A stretch of DNA of 64,000 nucleotides from JAZGGS01 sp963764825 (GTDB taxonomy: Bacteria; Bacteroidota; Ignavibacteria; Ignavibacteriales; Ignavibacteriaceae): NCBI GenBank assembly GCA_963764825.1, contig CAVXUA010000003.1, positions 186,001 to 250,000 on the forward strand, given 5' to 3'. Of the stretch, positions 10,660 to 20,596 are shown one piece after another (within the stretch, counting starts at the first letter, position 1; every line of letters begins with the position of its first letter). The notes beneath the pieces were generated by a model. It did not search any database and was not told the origin of the DNA. It saw only the letters and a list, made by a program, of their open reading frames with translations. Position numbers and translations under genes: made by a program.

Positions 10660-11768
10660 TCAATCAGTGGAGTAAATTTCAGTCTCTGGTTTGAATGCGA
10701 GCCAGGCGAACGCAAAATAATCTCCATGCTTAATTCTCTTAAGCTGAGTTTTTTTTAATTCCCCATCTATTGCATTGCCCGTAATATTCCACTTACTTCT
10801 TGTTTCATTATCAATAAAGAAACCACCCTCATATTTGAAGGTTAAAGTTTTGCCATTTACAATTGGGTTGAAAACTCCTGTCGAACCAACTTCTTTTGAA
10901 TCTGCAATATTTCCCTCATCAAGAGCAGAGACTGCGCCATCACCATGAAATACAACAACATACTTCTCCCCAATTTTATCATTTATAACTTTTTCTATTA
11001 ATGTAATTGAATAAGGATAAGCTTTAAGAAGTCCTTCCTCCTTTATTGCGATTACTTTTTCATTTGGCGGAAGGCGGCTATCTAGCTCTTCTTTGAATAG
11101 AAAAGGAGTTTGATCTATATCATCATAACCAACGTAAGGATTTCTTCCGTAATCTCTTTCGTATATGGTTTCTTTTGATAAAACAGTTCCGTTCGGGTAG
11201 GCATCTTTAAATTGTTTTGCGCCGGGATAAAATCAAGTTTTGAACCAACCATATCGCCAACAATTGCCTCGCCGGTAAACTGCTGCCAAAAACTTTCTGT
11301 AACATTGTCATACATAACAAGATCAGATATTCTTAAAAGACCCGAAACACCAAAGTAAGGTTCTACACCATTAACTTTTCTATCATAAACAATTGCACTG
11401 TAACATAGAGGACAAAATGAAACCACAACGGGAACATTACCAACTCTATCATTTGCTATTTCGTGCCAGATTAGGATTGATAATGGGTATGCTTCTGCTT
11501 CTTCCTCAATTTCTAATGCAATTACGGGTTCTTTATCGTCAAGCCAACCACCGGCTTCGAATTGTGTTTCAAATTTTGGATTGAAAATAGCCGGGATTCC
11601 ATCCTTTGGAGGACCGCCTGACATAAGCTCACTAATTTCGATTGTTTTTTTATCAAAGTTTGTTTGCCAATCGGGATATGCTTTTAGTATTTCTGATAAA
11701 TCATCTTGTGCAAAAGTTGTTGTAGCTATAAACAGGATTAATAAATAACGGAATGTTAATAATTGCAT
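10660..11768 (-). CDS. DUF3179 domain-containing exported protein (one frameshift near 11220)
   Basis: Exported protein of unknown role. The start chosen is the ATG at 11766-11768, because AAAGGA lies directly upstream. A signal peptide ends near TTTFAQ. The DUF3179 hallmarks are PAIFNPKFE, YPLSILIWHEIAND, VPVVVSFCPLCYSAIVYDR and DLVMYDNVTESFWQQFTGEAIVG. The frame breaks near 11220. Beyond it, the second frame continues with KQFKDAYPNGTVLSKET and YGRNPYVGYDDIDQTPFLF, then runs to a stop at 10660-10662. The rejoined product is about 368 residues. The Cys pair in FCPLCYS is conserved in the family. Confidence 0.85.
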
Positions 11769-11925
11769 TTTCTTTCCTTTAGGTTTTACAAACAATTATA
11801 ATTGATTGCGTGAAAGAAATATGTAGTGCGGAGGACAGAAATTAAATTAGTAGAAATCCGTATTAATTAGTGGTATTTTTATCAAGAATTTTCGGGATCA
11901 GCTAACGAGAATGATAAACATTCTT

Positions 11926-13545
11926 TTATAACTCAACAGCCCCACCATACTTTATTCCTGTTAAGTAAGCCATATCTCTATCAAAGGTTGCAACATCATC
12001 TTTGCAGAATTGGCTTAGGTGATTATGTCCGCAAGCACGAGCCATCACTTGCATTAATTCCGTGGTTGCATTAAAGAAGTTTTCTAATCGTTTTGCAGAA
12101 AGATTAATATTTATTCTGCTTCTCAAGCTTTCCTTTTGTGTTGCAATTCCAACCGGACAGAAATTTGTATTACAAGCCCGCATTGCCTGGCAGCCGATTG
12201 CCTGCAGCGCAGAGTTGGAAACAGCAATAGCATCAGCACCAATAGCTAAAGCTTTTATAAAATCGGGAGCTGTGCGCAATCCGCCGGTTATGATTAATGT
12301 GATGTCTTTCGCTTCTCTTTTATCAAGATGATTGCGAGCCCTCGCTAATGCAGGAATTGTAGGAACGGAAATATTATCTCTGAATAGAGATGGTGCAGCA
12401 CCTGTTGCCCCACCCCTGCCATCAAGAATTATATAATCAACGCCAATTTCTATTGCTGCATCAATATCTTCTTCAATATGATTTGCAGAAAGTTTAAAGC
12501 CTATTGGAATGCCGCCTGTAAAATCCCGAACCTCATTTGCAAATTTCTTAAAATCTTTTGGTGAAGTTAAATCAGTAAACCTTGGTGGAGAAATAGCTGG
12601 TTCACCATCCGGAATTCCTCTTACCTTACTTATCTTTCCCCTGTTTTTATCTCCCGGCAGATGCCCGCCGGTTCCGGTTTTAGCACCCTGTCCCCCTTTA
12701 AAGTGAAGCGCCTGTACTTTTTTCAACAGCTCCATATCAAATCCAAATTTAGCGGAAGCAAGCTCATAAAGATACCTGCTGTTCTCTGCCTGTTCTTCAG
12801 GCAGCATACCACCTTCACCGGAACAGATTCCTGTGCCTGCAAGCTCTGCTCCTTTTGCAAGAGATATTTTTGCTTCTTCGGATAAAGCACCATAGCTCAT
12901 ATCGGAAACAAAAAGAGGAATTTTTAAACTCGAGTGGTTTTTTGGCAGCCCGTCCAATTTTTACATTTGTTCCAACCTCAACATCTTCCAAATGCGGAAG
13001 ACGAGCAAGCTGCGCAGGAAGAATTTGTATATCATCCCACCTTGGCAGTTTATTTCTCCCAACTCCCATTGATGTAACAAAACCATGATGCCCGATTTTT
13101 GACAAACCATGTTTTGCAAGGTGCTGTATTTCACCAGCAGTATCTTCTTCAGGTGCGGGATGTCGTAGATTCATACAATCCAAGATAGTCATCACGATTT
13201 ATATTTGGAGGAAACTCCTTTTCAAACTCCTTAATCTCTTCTTCATCAACACAAACATTTCCCTCCTCAATCAGCGATGTGAACTTGCGGAGCTTTTCTT
13301 CGTTGTTGTATTCACTAATTCCTGTATCAAGCCGGTAATCCCAATTATGCACACCGCATATCAGGTTATGTCCATCAACATAACCATCAGCCAAAAGTGC
13401 CCCACGGTGAAGACATCTTCCGTAAAAAACGGAAACATTTCCATCGTACTTAATAATAACAAGATCAGTTTTACTTACTAAGTGCATAAGTTGGTTTTTT
13501 ATCTTCAAGCTTATTAAAATCAGCAACTATAATTTTATTCTTCAT
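11926..13545 (-). CDS. Rieske [2Fe-2S] plus FMN-binding glutamate synthase-domain oxidoreductase (three frameshifts)
   Basis: The ATG at 13543-13545 is preceded by AGGAAA. After a break near 13485, the N-terminal part is a Rieske domain with CLHRGALLADG and CGVHNW. After a break near 13165, a linker (PEEDTAGEIQHLAKHGLSKIGHHG, WDDIQILPAQLA) leads into the GltB-type FMN domain, which spans a third break near 12940 (one extra A in TTTAAAAATT). That domain has SDMSYGALS, GTGICSGEGGMLPEEQ, GGATGAAPS and the [3Fe-4S] ligands C-x5-C-x4-C in CQAMRACNTNFC. The amidotransferase domain of true glutamate synthase is absent. Two overlapping genes instead of one fusion cannot be excluded because of the break at the junction. 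The substrate is unknown. Confidence 0.8.
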
Positions 13546-13753
13546 TTATTTTCCTGGAATTGAGTAAAATTGTTTATCATCCCCTTGCAGTTAAAATTAA
13601 ATATAAGCACTTACATGTTTAAATAATAATCATTGGTAGAACTGTATTGAGCTTTACATTTTAGGCATTATATTTAGATTAATTTTATCATCAGAATGAA
13701 ATTTAATTTCAATATCTTTCCGATGAACCTTATAAATAAATAATACTGATTTT

Positions 13754-14770
13754 ATGGAACCGAAAACCTGTGTGTTATTAATAAATCTTGGAACTCCCGA
13801 TAGCCCATCAACTAAAGATGTAAGAAAATATCTTTTTGAATTTCTAAACGATCCGCGCGTAATTGATATTCCAGCAATTGCCAGATTTTTTCTTGTGAAC
13901 TTTATTATTGTTCCTTTTCGTGCACCCAAATCAGCAAAAATTTATAAACAATTGTGGACTGAAAACGGCTCTCCAATTCTAATTTATGGTAAATCGGTTC
14001 AAATGAAATTACAGGAAGCACTTGGAGGGAGATATAAAGTTGAACTTGCAATGCGCTATCAGAATCCCGGGTTGGATGATGTGATTGGAGAGATGGAAAA
14101 GAAAAATTATAATAAGATTATAATCCTTCCCTTATTTCCTCAATATGCTTCTGCCAGCAGCGGATCCGCAATTGATAAAGGCAATGAAGTCATCAGCAAA
14201 TGGTGGATAATTCCCAAAATTAAAATAATCAGCCAGTTTTACGATAACGAAGGATATATAAACACAATCGTCGAGCGGGCAAAAAAATATAACCTTGATG
14301 AATATGACCACATACTTTTTAGTTACCACGGTTTACCGATTAGACAGGTTGATAAAGTATATGAAGATGGAAGGCTCTGTGAAGAGCATAATTGCGAAAC
14401 CGAAATTACCGAAGAAAATAATTATTGTTACAAAGCAACATGTTATGCAACTACTCGATTGTTAGCAGAAAAATTAAATATATCTGAAGAAAAATATACT
14501 GTTTGCTTTCAATCGAGGTTAAATAAAAAATGGCTTGAACCTTTTTCGGACAAAGTTGTAATTGAGCAAGCGAAAAAAGGAGCACAGAAACTTTTAGTAT
14601 TTAGCCCTACTTTTATTTCCGATTGTCTTGAAACAACAATAGAAATAGGAAAAGAATATCAGCAGCTATTTGAAAAACATGGCGGCGATAAAATTCAGTT
14701 AGTGGAAAGTTTAAATGATCATCCAATGTGGATTGAAGCACTAAAGAATATTATCTTACAAAATTGTTAG
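13754..14770 (+). CDS. hemH: Ferrochelatase
   Basis: Inserts Fe2+ into protoporphyrin IX (or into coproporphyrin III in the alternative pathway) to make haem. The product is 338 residues, typical length. It starts VLLINLGTPDSP and has the RYQNPG block, the catalytic His192 in FSYHGLPIRQ, and a C-terminal SPTFISDCLETTIEI with the conserved acidic residue. The frame is intact. It is followed 16 bp later by the PduS-like gene on the same strand, so the two may share a transcript. Together with hemL it shows that the organism makes its own haem. Confidence 0.95.
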   Translation: MEPKTCVLLINLGTPDSPSTKDVRKYLFEFLNDPRVIDIPAIARFFLVNFIIVPFRAPKSAKIYKQLWTENGSPILIYGKSVQMKLQEALGGRYKVELAMRYQNPGLDDVIGEMEKKNYNKIIILPLFPQYASASSGSAIDKGNEVISKWWIIPKIKIISQFYDNEGYINTIVERAKKYNLDEYDHILFSYHGLPIRQVDKVYEDGRLCEEHNCETEITEENNYCYKATCYATTRLLAEKLNISEEKYTVCFQSRLNKKWLEPFSDKVVIEQAKKGAQKLLVFSPTFISDCLETTIEIGKEYQQLFEKHGGDKIQLVESLNDHPMWIEALKNIILQNC

Positions 14771-14786
14771 TTTAAATTTTAATTCT

Positions 14787-16099
14787 ATGTCTTTACCAGA
14801 AAAAATATTTGATGCAGGAGTTGTTGGTGCTGGTGGCGCTGGTTTTCCATCACACATTAAAGCAAAACCAACACGGAAATTGTTCTTGCAAACGGAGCAG
14901 AATGTGAACCATTAATTCATAAAGATTATGAGCTGATGCTCAATTTTCCGAAAGAGATCGTTAAAGGATTGGAACTTTTAAGTGAGAGCACGTCAGCAAA
15001 AAAATCTTTTTTCGGAATTAAAGAGAAAAACCAAAAAGTAATCGAGGCTATCGCTTCCAACATTTCCAACGGAAACATAGAATTTACAAAGCTTGGTGAT
15101 TTTTATCCTTCCGGAGATGAATACGAACTTGTTTACAAGCAACTGGAAGATTGATTCCGCCCGCGGGGATTCCACTTGATGTTGGGTGTGTGGTTAATAA
15201 TGTTGAAACACTTTACAACATTGCAAAAGCAGATGAAGAAATTCCGGTAACTGAAAAATTTATTTGTGTTGCCGGTGCGGTTAAAAATCCCTCATCCTTT
15301 TTTGTTCCCGTTGGAACATCATTTAAGGATGTATTAAAACACGTAGGTGGTGTTACCGTTAAAGATTTCGGTTTATTTGTTGGCGGGGTGATGATGGGCA
15401 ACCTCACTTTTAATTTGGATGAAGTTGTAACAAAAACAACTGCTGGAATTATTGTTCTTCCAAGAGAACACTATTTAATAAAAAGAAAAAACCAGCCTGA
15501 ACAAAACTGGCATCGAATCGGTAAATCAGCTTGCGACCAGTGTAGTTTTTGTACAGAATTTTGCCCCCGATACTTGTTGGTTACCAGGTTGAGCCGCACA
15601 AAGTAATGCGTTCACTTGGGTTTTACAAAAACCGGAAGTGTCTGTTTGGAACCAGATGGCTGAGTTGTGCTGCAGTTGCGGTTTATGCACGTTGTATGCC
15701 TGTCCCGGAAGATTTGTATCCTAAAGAAGCATGCGATAAAGCAAAGGTTGAAATGAAACAATGAAGGAATCAAATTCATTCAGAAAAAACCAGTTAAGGT
15801 TCATCCTATTAAGGAAGGCAGAAGAGTTCCACTAAACAGCTAGTTCAAAGATTGAAATTAAAGATTATAATGTTCCCGCACCTTATTACAATAAAAAGTT
15901 TGAAGTTGATACCGTGAAAATACCGCTTAAGCAGCATATTGGTGAGACTTGTAAGCCCGAAGTAAAAGAAGGTGAGAAAATTTCTTGTGGAGATTTAATT
16001 GCGTCAGTTCCAAGTGGTAAACTTGGTGCAAATGTTCATGCATCAATTTCCGGCAAGGTGGAAAAAGTAACAAACGATTACATTAAAATAGTTTCTTAA
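14787..16099 (+). CDS. PduS-like RnfC-family iron-sulfur flavoprotein (several frameshifts)
   Basis: The rejoined product of about 435 residues matches the RnfC/PduS family, which moves electrons from NADH to cofactors inside bacterial microcompartments. In order it has the N-terminal VVGAGGAGFPSHIK motif, the NGAECEPLIHKDYELM block, IPLDVGCVVNNVETLYNIA, an SLBB-like segment, two 4Fe-4S motifs (CDQCSFCTEFCP near 15535 and CCSCGLC near 15680), and a C-terminal barrel-sandwich domain (IPLKQHIGETCKPEVKEGE, LGANVHASISGKV). Breaks lie near 14875, 15150, 15590, 15640 and 15710. The next gene is a PduT-like shell protein, which supports PduS over a true Rnf subunit. Confidence 0.8.
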
Positions 16100-16113
16100 T
16101 TTAAGGTGATAAA

Positions 16114-16666
16114 ATGATCCAAAAAAACTCTATTGGTTTAATTGAAATGGGAAGCATCGCTTCAGGAATGCAGGCAGCTGATATTATGCTAAAGACTTCT
16201 GAGGTAGAATTATGATTTCCAGGACAATCTGCTCAGGAAAATATATGACACTGATTGCCGGAGATGTTGCTGCTGTAAATTCCGCAGTAAACAATGCTGT
16301 TGACACAATTGGCTTTGGAGTGATTGATCATTTTGTAATTCCTAATGTTCACAAAACAATTTTTCCCGCAATTGTCGGGCAGACAAATGTAGAGATGCTC
16401 GAATCTCTTGGTATTGTGGAAGCGTACTCTGTTGCATCATTAATTGAAGGCGCAGATGCTGCTGTAAAAGCAGCAAAAGTTAAACTAGTTGAATTGCGAC
16501 TTGCAATGGCTCTTGGCGGCAAAGCTTTTTTTGCGTTACCGGAGAAGTAGCGGCAGTTACAAGTGCAGTTGAAGCAGGCACACATATTATTTCTGAAAAA
16601 GGACTTTTAGTTAACAGAGTAGTAATTGCAAATCCACGGCAGGAGCTCCTTTCTGAAATGATTTGA
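16114..16666 (+). CDS. PduT-like BMC-T microcompartment shell protein (two frameshifts)
   Basis: Two tandem BMC domains in about 184 residues, the size of PduT. Domain 1 is IGLIEMGSIASGMQAADIML and continues to GKYMTLIAGDVAAV. Domain 2 is LGIVEAYSVASLIEGADAAVKAA and continues to GGKAFFA, GEVAAVTSAVEAG. Cys40 in RTICSGKY matches the position that binds a 4Fe-4S cluster in the pore of the PduT trimer. Breaks near 16211 (one base lost in GAATTATG) and 16540 are simple indels. It starts 14 bp after the PduS-like stop codon. PduS and PduT are known partners in electron transfer across shells. No hexameric or pentameric shell gene is in the window. Confidence 0.82.
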
Positions 16667-16768
16667 TTTTACTTATAAAAACTAAAACTTCACACTTAAT
16701 TTTCTTCTATATTTTTCACCCTCTTTAATATTTACAACATCAAATACTTCCGCTCGTAACGATTAACC

Positions 16769-16797
16769 TTGACAATTAATATAAATTGTTATTATGT
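16769..16797 (+). promoter_or_regulatory. Possible promoter for the zinc-ribbon gene
   Basis: TTGACA at 16769-16774 and TTATGT at 16792-16797 with a 17-bp spacer, about 130 bp before the zinc-ribbon start codon. The -10 element is weak. Confidence 0.3.
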
Positions 16798-16927
16798 ACA
16801 TAATGAGACGCAGATAAGAATTTTCGAATTAGTTCACCCCTTACTCTCATTTTATTGCTTTTGTTCTTATCCAAATTGAAAAAAGAACTAAATAAGTAGT
16901 TTAGAAGTATAGGAGGTGAATGTAAGA

Positions 16928-17107
16928 ATGACAAAGAAAAAATTTCAGTGTGATGAATGTGGTTTCTATTGGGAAATTGATTCAGATAAACCGGCTCCAC
17001 AAAATTGTGTTGCATGTAGCAGCAACAGAGTGCACCGATCATCTCTTCATAAAAGATTTGCGAAAAAATCCAGACCGAAAATAAGAAGATCATTTTCTAT
17101 AAGATAA
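16928..17107 (+). CDS. Small zinc-ribbon / rubredoxin-like protein
   Basis: A 59-residue protein with two Cys pairs, CDECG near residue 8 and CVACSS near residue 31, suited to binding one Zn or Fe ion. The C-terminal third is very basic (KRFAKKSRPKIRRSFSIR), which suggests nucleic-acid contact. The start chosen is the ATG at 16928, downstream of AGGAGG; an in-frame GTG at 16916 overlaps that Shine-Dalgarno sequence and is unlikely. It precedes a NifX-like gene by about 50 bp. The function is unknown. Confidence 0.7.
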   Translation: MTKKKFQCDECGFYWEIDSDKPAPQNCVACSSNRVHRSSLHKRFAKKSRPKIRRSFSIR

Positions 17108-17156
17108 ATGGTATAATAAACTAATTGATGCAATAATAATTTAGGAGAAACATAAA

Positions 17157-17493
17157 ATGAAAATCGCCATCGAATCAAACGATGGGGTAACAATCAAATC
17201 TCCCTTTGTGCAAACCACCGGGATACCTGGTTTATGATGTTGAAGAATCCGGGATCAAAGGTTCCGAGTACAGAAGAAGTGCTCTAAAACCAAGAACCGA
17301 TGATCATATGGGCAAATCACCAGCAATGGTGAATGATTGCAAAACTGTTATATCGAGAGGTATGGACAGGAGTAATTTGCAAACTTTAAAGCAGAAGGGA
17401 ATTGATGTTTTTATAACCTTTAAGTTATCTGCCAGGGATGCAGTTAAATTTTACTTGAAGGAAAATCTTATAAATGATAAATCACTACATTAA
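17157..17493 (+). CDS. NifX/NifB-like dinitrogenase iron-molybdenum cofactor domain protein (one frameshift)
   Basis: Short protein of about 112 residues with the fold used by NifX, NafY and the NifB C-terminus. It starts MKIAIESNDGVTIKSPF and continues after an extra base near 17220 with GYLVYDVEESG. Cysteine-poor members like this one are common outside nitrogen fixers, where they may carry iron-sulfur or other metal clusters; no nif structural genes are in the window. The start is supported by TAGGAG ten bases upstream. It probably forms an operon with the preceding zinc-ribbon gene. Confidence 0.7.
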
Positions 17494-17669
17494 TTATTGC
17501 TGTAAAATCTATTCGCCAGCATTTAATTTTACTTATGCCGTGATCAAGCCGGTATTTGATAGAATTATATACGTCTCGCTTGTAAAACAGAAAAAATACT
17601 TTAAATTTCCCCACACAAAATCATTCTTTTATATTAAGAAAAAACCACATTTAAAGCAGAGATAATATT

Positions 17670-18164
17670 ATGAGTAACAAACAGACCAACTGGGACGAAT
17701 ACTTTTTAAAACTTGCAATGCTTGCTTCGGAAAGAGCAACATGCCCCAGGATGCACTGTGGATGTGTGCTTGTTAAAGACAGGTTTGTACTTGCAACTGG
17801 TTATAACGGATCGCTTCCCGGTCAGCCGCATTGCTATGATGTTGGCTGTCTTATTGTTGATAATCACTGTGTAAGAACAAATCACGCAGAAATTAATGCG
17901 CTGGTACAAGCCACAACTCATGGAGTAAATATAAAGGGATCAACTGCATACATTACAAATATGTCTTGCACAAATTGTGCAAAAGCATTAATTGCTGCAG
18001 GGATAGAGCGGGTGGTTGTTTTTTCTGATTACCACGATACACTTGCAACAAAGTTTTTTACAGATTCCGGTGTGGAGATATTTAAAATTGATATGCCGGA
18101 TAAGGAAATCAATTACAATATTGAAGAATATTCATCTGCGAGAAAAACTGTTAATTCTAAATAA
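17670..18164 (+). CDS. dCMP deaminase family protein
   Basis: Zinc deaminase that converts dCMP to dUMP for thymidylate synthesis; ComEB-like members share the family. The 164 residues hold the zinc site His72-Ala-Glu74 (NHAEINAL) and Cys100/Cys103 (MSCTNCAK); the usual proline before the first Cys is a serine here. Extra Cys/His residues in the ATCPRMHCGC and PHCYDVGC segments match the second metal site of dCMP deaminases. The frame is intact. Allosteric regulation by dCTP/dTTP is usual for the family but cannot be read here. Confidence 0.9.
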   Translation: MSNKQTNWDEYFLKLAMLASERATCPRMHCGCVLVKDRFVLATGYNGSLPGQPHCYDVGCLIVDNHCVRTNHAEINALVQATTHGVNIKGSTAYITNMSCTNCAKALIAAGIERVVVFSDYHDTLATKFFTDSGVEIFKIDMPDKEINYNIEEYSSARKTVNSK

Positions 18165-18229
18165 CATCTTTTTTTACAAAAAGTGCTGGCACTACATTAG
18201 TTTTCTTTAAAATTTCTTTCATCATTAAT

Positions 18230-19130
18230 TTGAAACACAAATTTCTCAGATATTGGCTTATAATCCTTGCGGTGATTTTCTGGGGTACATCATTCATTGC
18301 CACAAAAGTTGCTTTGGAAGAGCTAGATCCCGAAACAATAATTTCTTTAAGATTAATTCTCGCATCAATACTGCTCACGTTTTCTGCCTTGTAACAAAAA
18401 AAAATTTGATGTTAATCTTAAAAACCATGGCAGCATTTTTATTCTTGCATGTATTGCTGTGTTTCACTTATGGATACAGGTAACGGGATTAAAATATACT
18501 ACTGCCAGCTAACACCGGCTGGATTATTGGCACAGCGCCAATCTTTATGGCAATTTTTGCCGCAATCTTTTTCAGAGAAAAAATTAACCTTTTGCAGTCC
18601 GGAGGAATTATTATTGCAATTTTTGGTTTGATGTTGCTGGTAGGCAATGGTGATTTTACAAGCATTGATTTAATTAAAAACAAAGGGGACCTGCTGGTTC
18701 TTGGCAGCGCTTTTACGTGGGGTGTTTATTCAACAGTCAATAAAAAAATTTCCCTTTCCTATTCCCCGCTTATGACAATACTATATCTATTTCCTTAATG
18801 ATGACGTTAATAATCGTTCCGTTCAATTTGAAACACTGCTCATCAGTTCAGTCGTGCATCTTTCTTTAATTGGATGGATATCGATTTTATTTTTAGGGCT
18901 TCTTTGTTCCGGTGTTGCTTATGTTATTTGGGCTTATTCATTAAGAGATATGGAATCAGCTAAAGTTGGAGCATTTCTTTATCTTCGAGCCGTTTGTTAC
19001 TGTTATCGCTGCGTGGATTTTTCTTCATGAGTCAATCACGCTACTTATGTTACTTAGCGGCTTTATATAAGACGGTAATTTTATAATAACAGACTTTGGA
19101 GTTATTCTTGATAATAATTTAAAAGATATG
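18230..19130 (+). CDS. EamA/DMT-family transporter (multiple frameshifts)
   Basis: Predicted inner-membrane permease of the drug/metabolite transporter superfamily, about 290 residues when rejoined. It shows the N-terminal WLIILAVIFWGTSFIATKVAL, the mid-protein GWIIGTAPIFMAIFAAIFFREK and GGIIIAIFGLMLLVG, and the second repeat LGSAFTWGVYSTVNKK and GLLCSGVAYVIWAYSLRDMESAKVGAFLYL. Breaks lie near 18400, 18500, 18800, 18860 and 18985. A TTG near 18230 is the best visible start. The end is uncertain and may overlap the convergent YbjQ-like gene. The substrate is unknown. With so many breaks this could be a true pseudogene, although the error rate elsewhere makes that unnecessary. Confidence 0.65.
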
Positions 19131-19476
19131 CTAAATCCTGCGGTTTGTCATATCTTTATTATTAACTATAATAACAGCAGTTCCGTATACAAGTATTTCT
19201 GCTACGTTAGACATTATATAACTGGTCGCAAATCTTGTATCAACTATTGCATTTGCTCCAAGAGCTTTTGCCTCTTCTACCATCCTATCAACTGACTGCT
19301 CGCGGGACTCAGCCATTAGCTTTGTGTATTCCTGTATTTCGCCGCCTATAATTGTTTTAAGACCGGCAATAATATCTTTACCCAACATGTCTTGCTCTTA
19401 CTGTATTTCCCCTTACAACTCCAAAACTCTGCTTAATTTCTTTTCCGGGTATTGATGAGGATGTTGTAACAATCAT
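19131..19476 (-). CDS. YbjQ/UPF0145 family protein (one frameshift)
   Basis: About 114 residues when rejoined near 19395. It starts MIVTTSSSIPGKEI and contains the family block SFGVVRGNTVRA, then GGEIQEYTKLMAESRE, EEAKALGANAIVDTRF and a final GTAVII strand. YbjQ proteins form pentamers and are often called putative heavy-metal-binding; the role is unknown. The start is an ATG with AGGAGG upstream, and it overlaps the preceding stop codon in an ATGA junction. It is therefore the third gene of the sigma/anti-sigma operon. Confidence 0.8.
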
Positions 19477-19919
19477 CTTTGAACCTCCTTATATTTATCT
19501 CTTTTTGAAGTGAAGATTTTTTCCCTGATGAGTGAGAAGATTAAAATTAATGCTCCAAAAATAAGCAAAGATATTCCGAATTTTGCCAACGGCGGAGTAT
19601 GAGTATCGTTAATAAATGCATTTACTGCTTCGTAGCTTGCATATCCGAAAAAAATCAATGCGCCGATAGAAATAACAACCCAGGCAATTCCTCTTTCAAT
19701 CCGGTTATAAATTCCCATCCAATAACTATCCCATACTTCCCTTGATGGATTCTTAAGTTTCATTTTTCGTTAACACCTCCTTAATTCTTTTTTGTTCTCC
19801 AAATTCAGTTTTTCAGTTCAGCATTAGTTTTCAACATATTATTAAACTCAATTTTTTCTTCAGTAGTTAAGCTCATCATCAAAATATTTTTCCTGTAGAA
19901 TTATAAATCTCTCGTTCAT
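19473..19919 (-). CDS. Membrane anti-sigma-factor-like protein (two frameshifts)
   Basis: Begins in an overlap with the sigma factor stop codon. Removing one base near 19868 and one A near 19818 joins MNERFIILQEKYFDDEL, TTEEKIEFNNMLKTNAELK and TEFGEQKRIKEVL to the intact frame MKLKNPSREVWDSYWMGIYNRI. The N-terminal helices resemble the sigma-binding domain of anti-sigma factors (the DGEL-x-EE pattern) but lack the zinc His/Cys motif. Two membrane helices follow. The total is about 148 residues. Position directly behind an ECF sigma factor is the main evidence for the role. Confidence 0.65.
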
Positions 19920-20458
19920 TACACTTTCCTTTTTAGTTTGTCTGCAAGCTTTTTCCTTGCATAGAATAACCTTGACATCACACTTCCAACGGGGATATTA
20001 AGAGTTTCAGCAATTTCTTTATACGTGTGATTCTCAAATTCCTTTAATATTATAACTTCCCGGTCGTCAAATTCCAGCTCATTTAAAGCTTCCTGCAATT
20101 TTTCTATAAGCTCATTATTTTCTATTGCTTCACTTGGCTTGCTTTGTGAATCTCCATCCTCTTTATATTCAATATACTCTATTTCGTTTTTTCTTTTTCT
20201 ATCGCGAATAAAGTTCAAACAAAGATTTTTAAGAATACTGTAATACCAGGTAAAAAAGTTTTTTTCTCCGTTGAAGCTATTAAAATTCCGGTAAGCTCTT
20301 ATAAAAGCTTCCTGGGTAACATCCATTGCTGCATCGTGGGAACCAAGCAAACCAAGAGCTGAAAAATAAGCCCGCCTCATATTTTGCTTAACAAGTATTT
20401 CAAACTCCTCCTTCAAGGAAATTGATAAACCAGGATCTTCAATAATCTTTTTTTTCAT
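19919..20458 (-). CDS. RNA polymerase ECF-type sigma-70 factor
   Basis: 179 residues with region 2 (about 25-95: AMDVTQEAFIRAYRNFNSF, FFTWYYSILKNLCLNFIRDRK) and region 4 (about 120-172: LEFDDREVIILKEFENHTYKEIAETLNIPVGSVMSRLFYARKKL). Regions 1 and 3 are absent, as in extracytoplasmic-function factors. It is the first gene of a tightly overlapping operon with a membrane anti-sigma-like protein and a YbjQ protein. It is distinct from the second ECF factor at 49704. The signal sensed is unknown. Confidence 0.9.
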   Translation of the reverse strand: MKKKIIEDPGLSISLKEEFEILVKQNMRRAYFSALGLLGSHDAAMDVTQEAFIRAYRNFNSFNGEKNFFTWYYSILKNLCLNFIRDRKRKNEIEYIEYKEDGDSQSKPSEAIENNELIEKLQEALNELEFDDREVIILKEFENHTYKEIAETLNIPVGSVMSRLFYARKKLADKLKRKV

Positions 20459-20596
20459 TTCATTAATTTATACACTTAATTAAGTGTTTTATTCAAAAGG
20501 TGATAATAAACGTATTTAAACTTAGCTAATTACGTATATGAACAGAATTTATTTTGATAATTTTCTCTTTATAAAATAATTAGTATTTTATTTAAA

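Noticed and set aside
13654..13929. Minus-strand frame over the start of hemH
   Set aside because: It covers the conserved N-terminus of ferrochelatase and has no family features.
14787..16099. Rnf complex subunit RnfC
   Set aside because: No other rnf genes are near and the next gene is a PduT-like shell protein, so the PduS reading fits better.
17157..17493. Nitrogen-fixation locus
   Set aside because: Only a NifX-like domain protein is present; there are no nifHDK, nifE/N or nifB genes in the window.
17474..17665. Possible 63-codon gene between NifX-like and dCMP deaminase genes
   Set aside because: It overlaps the end of the NifX-like frame, has a biased composition and no ribosome site; the stretch is better read as intergenic.
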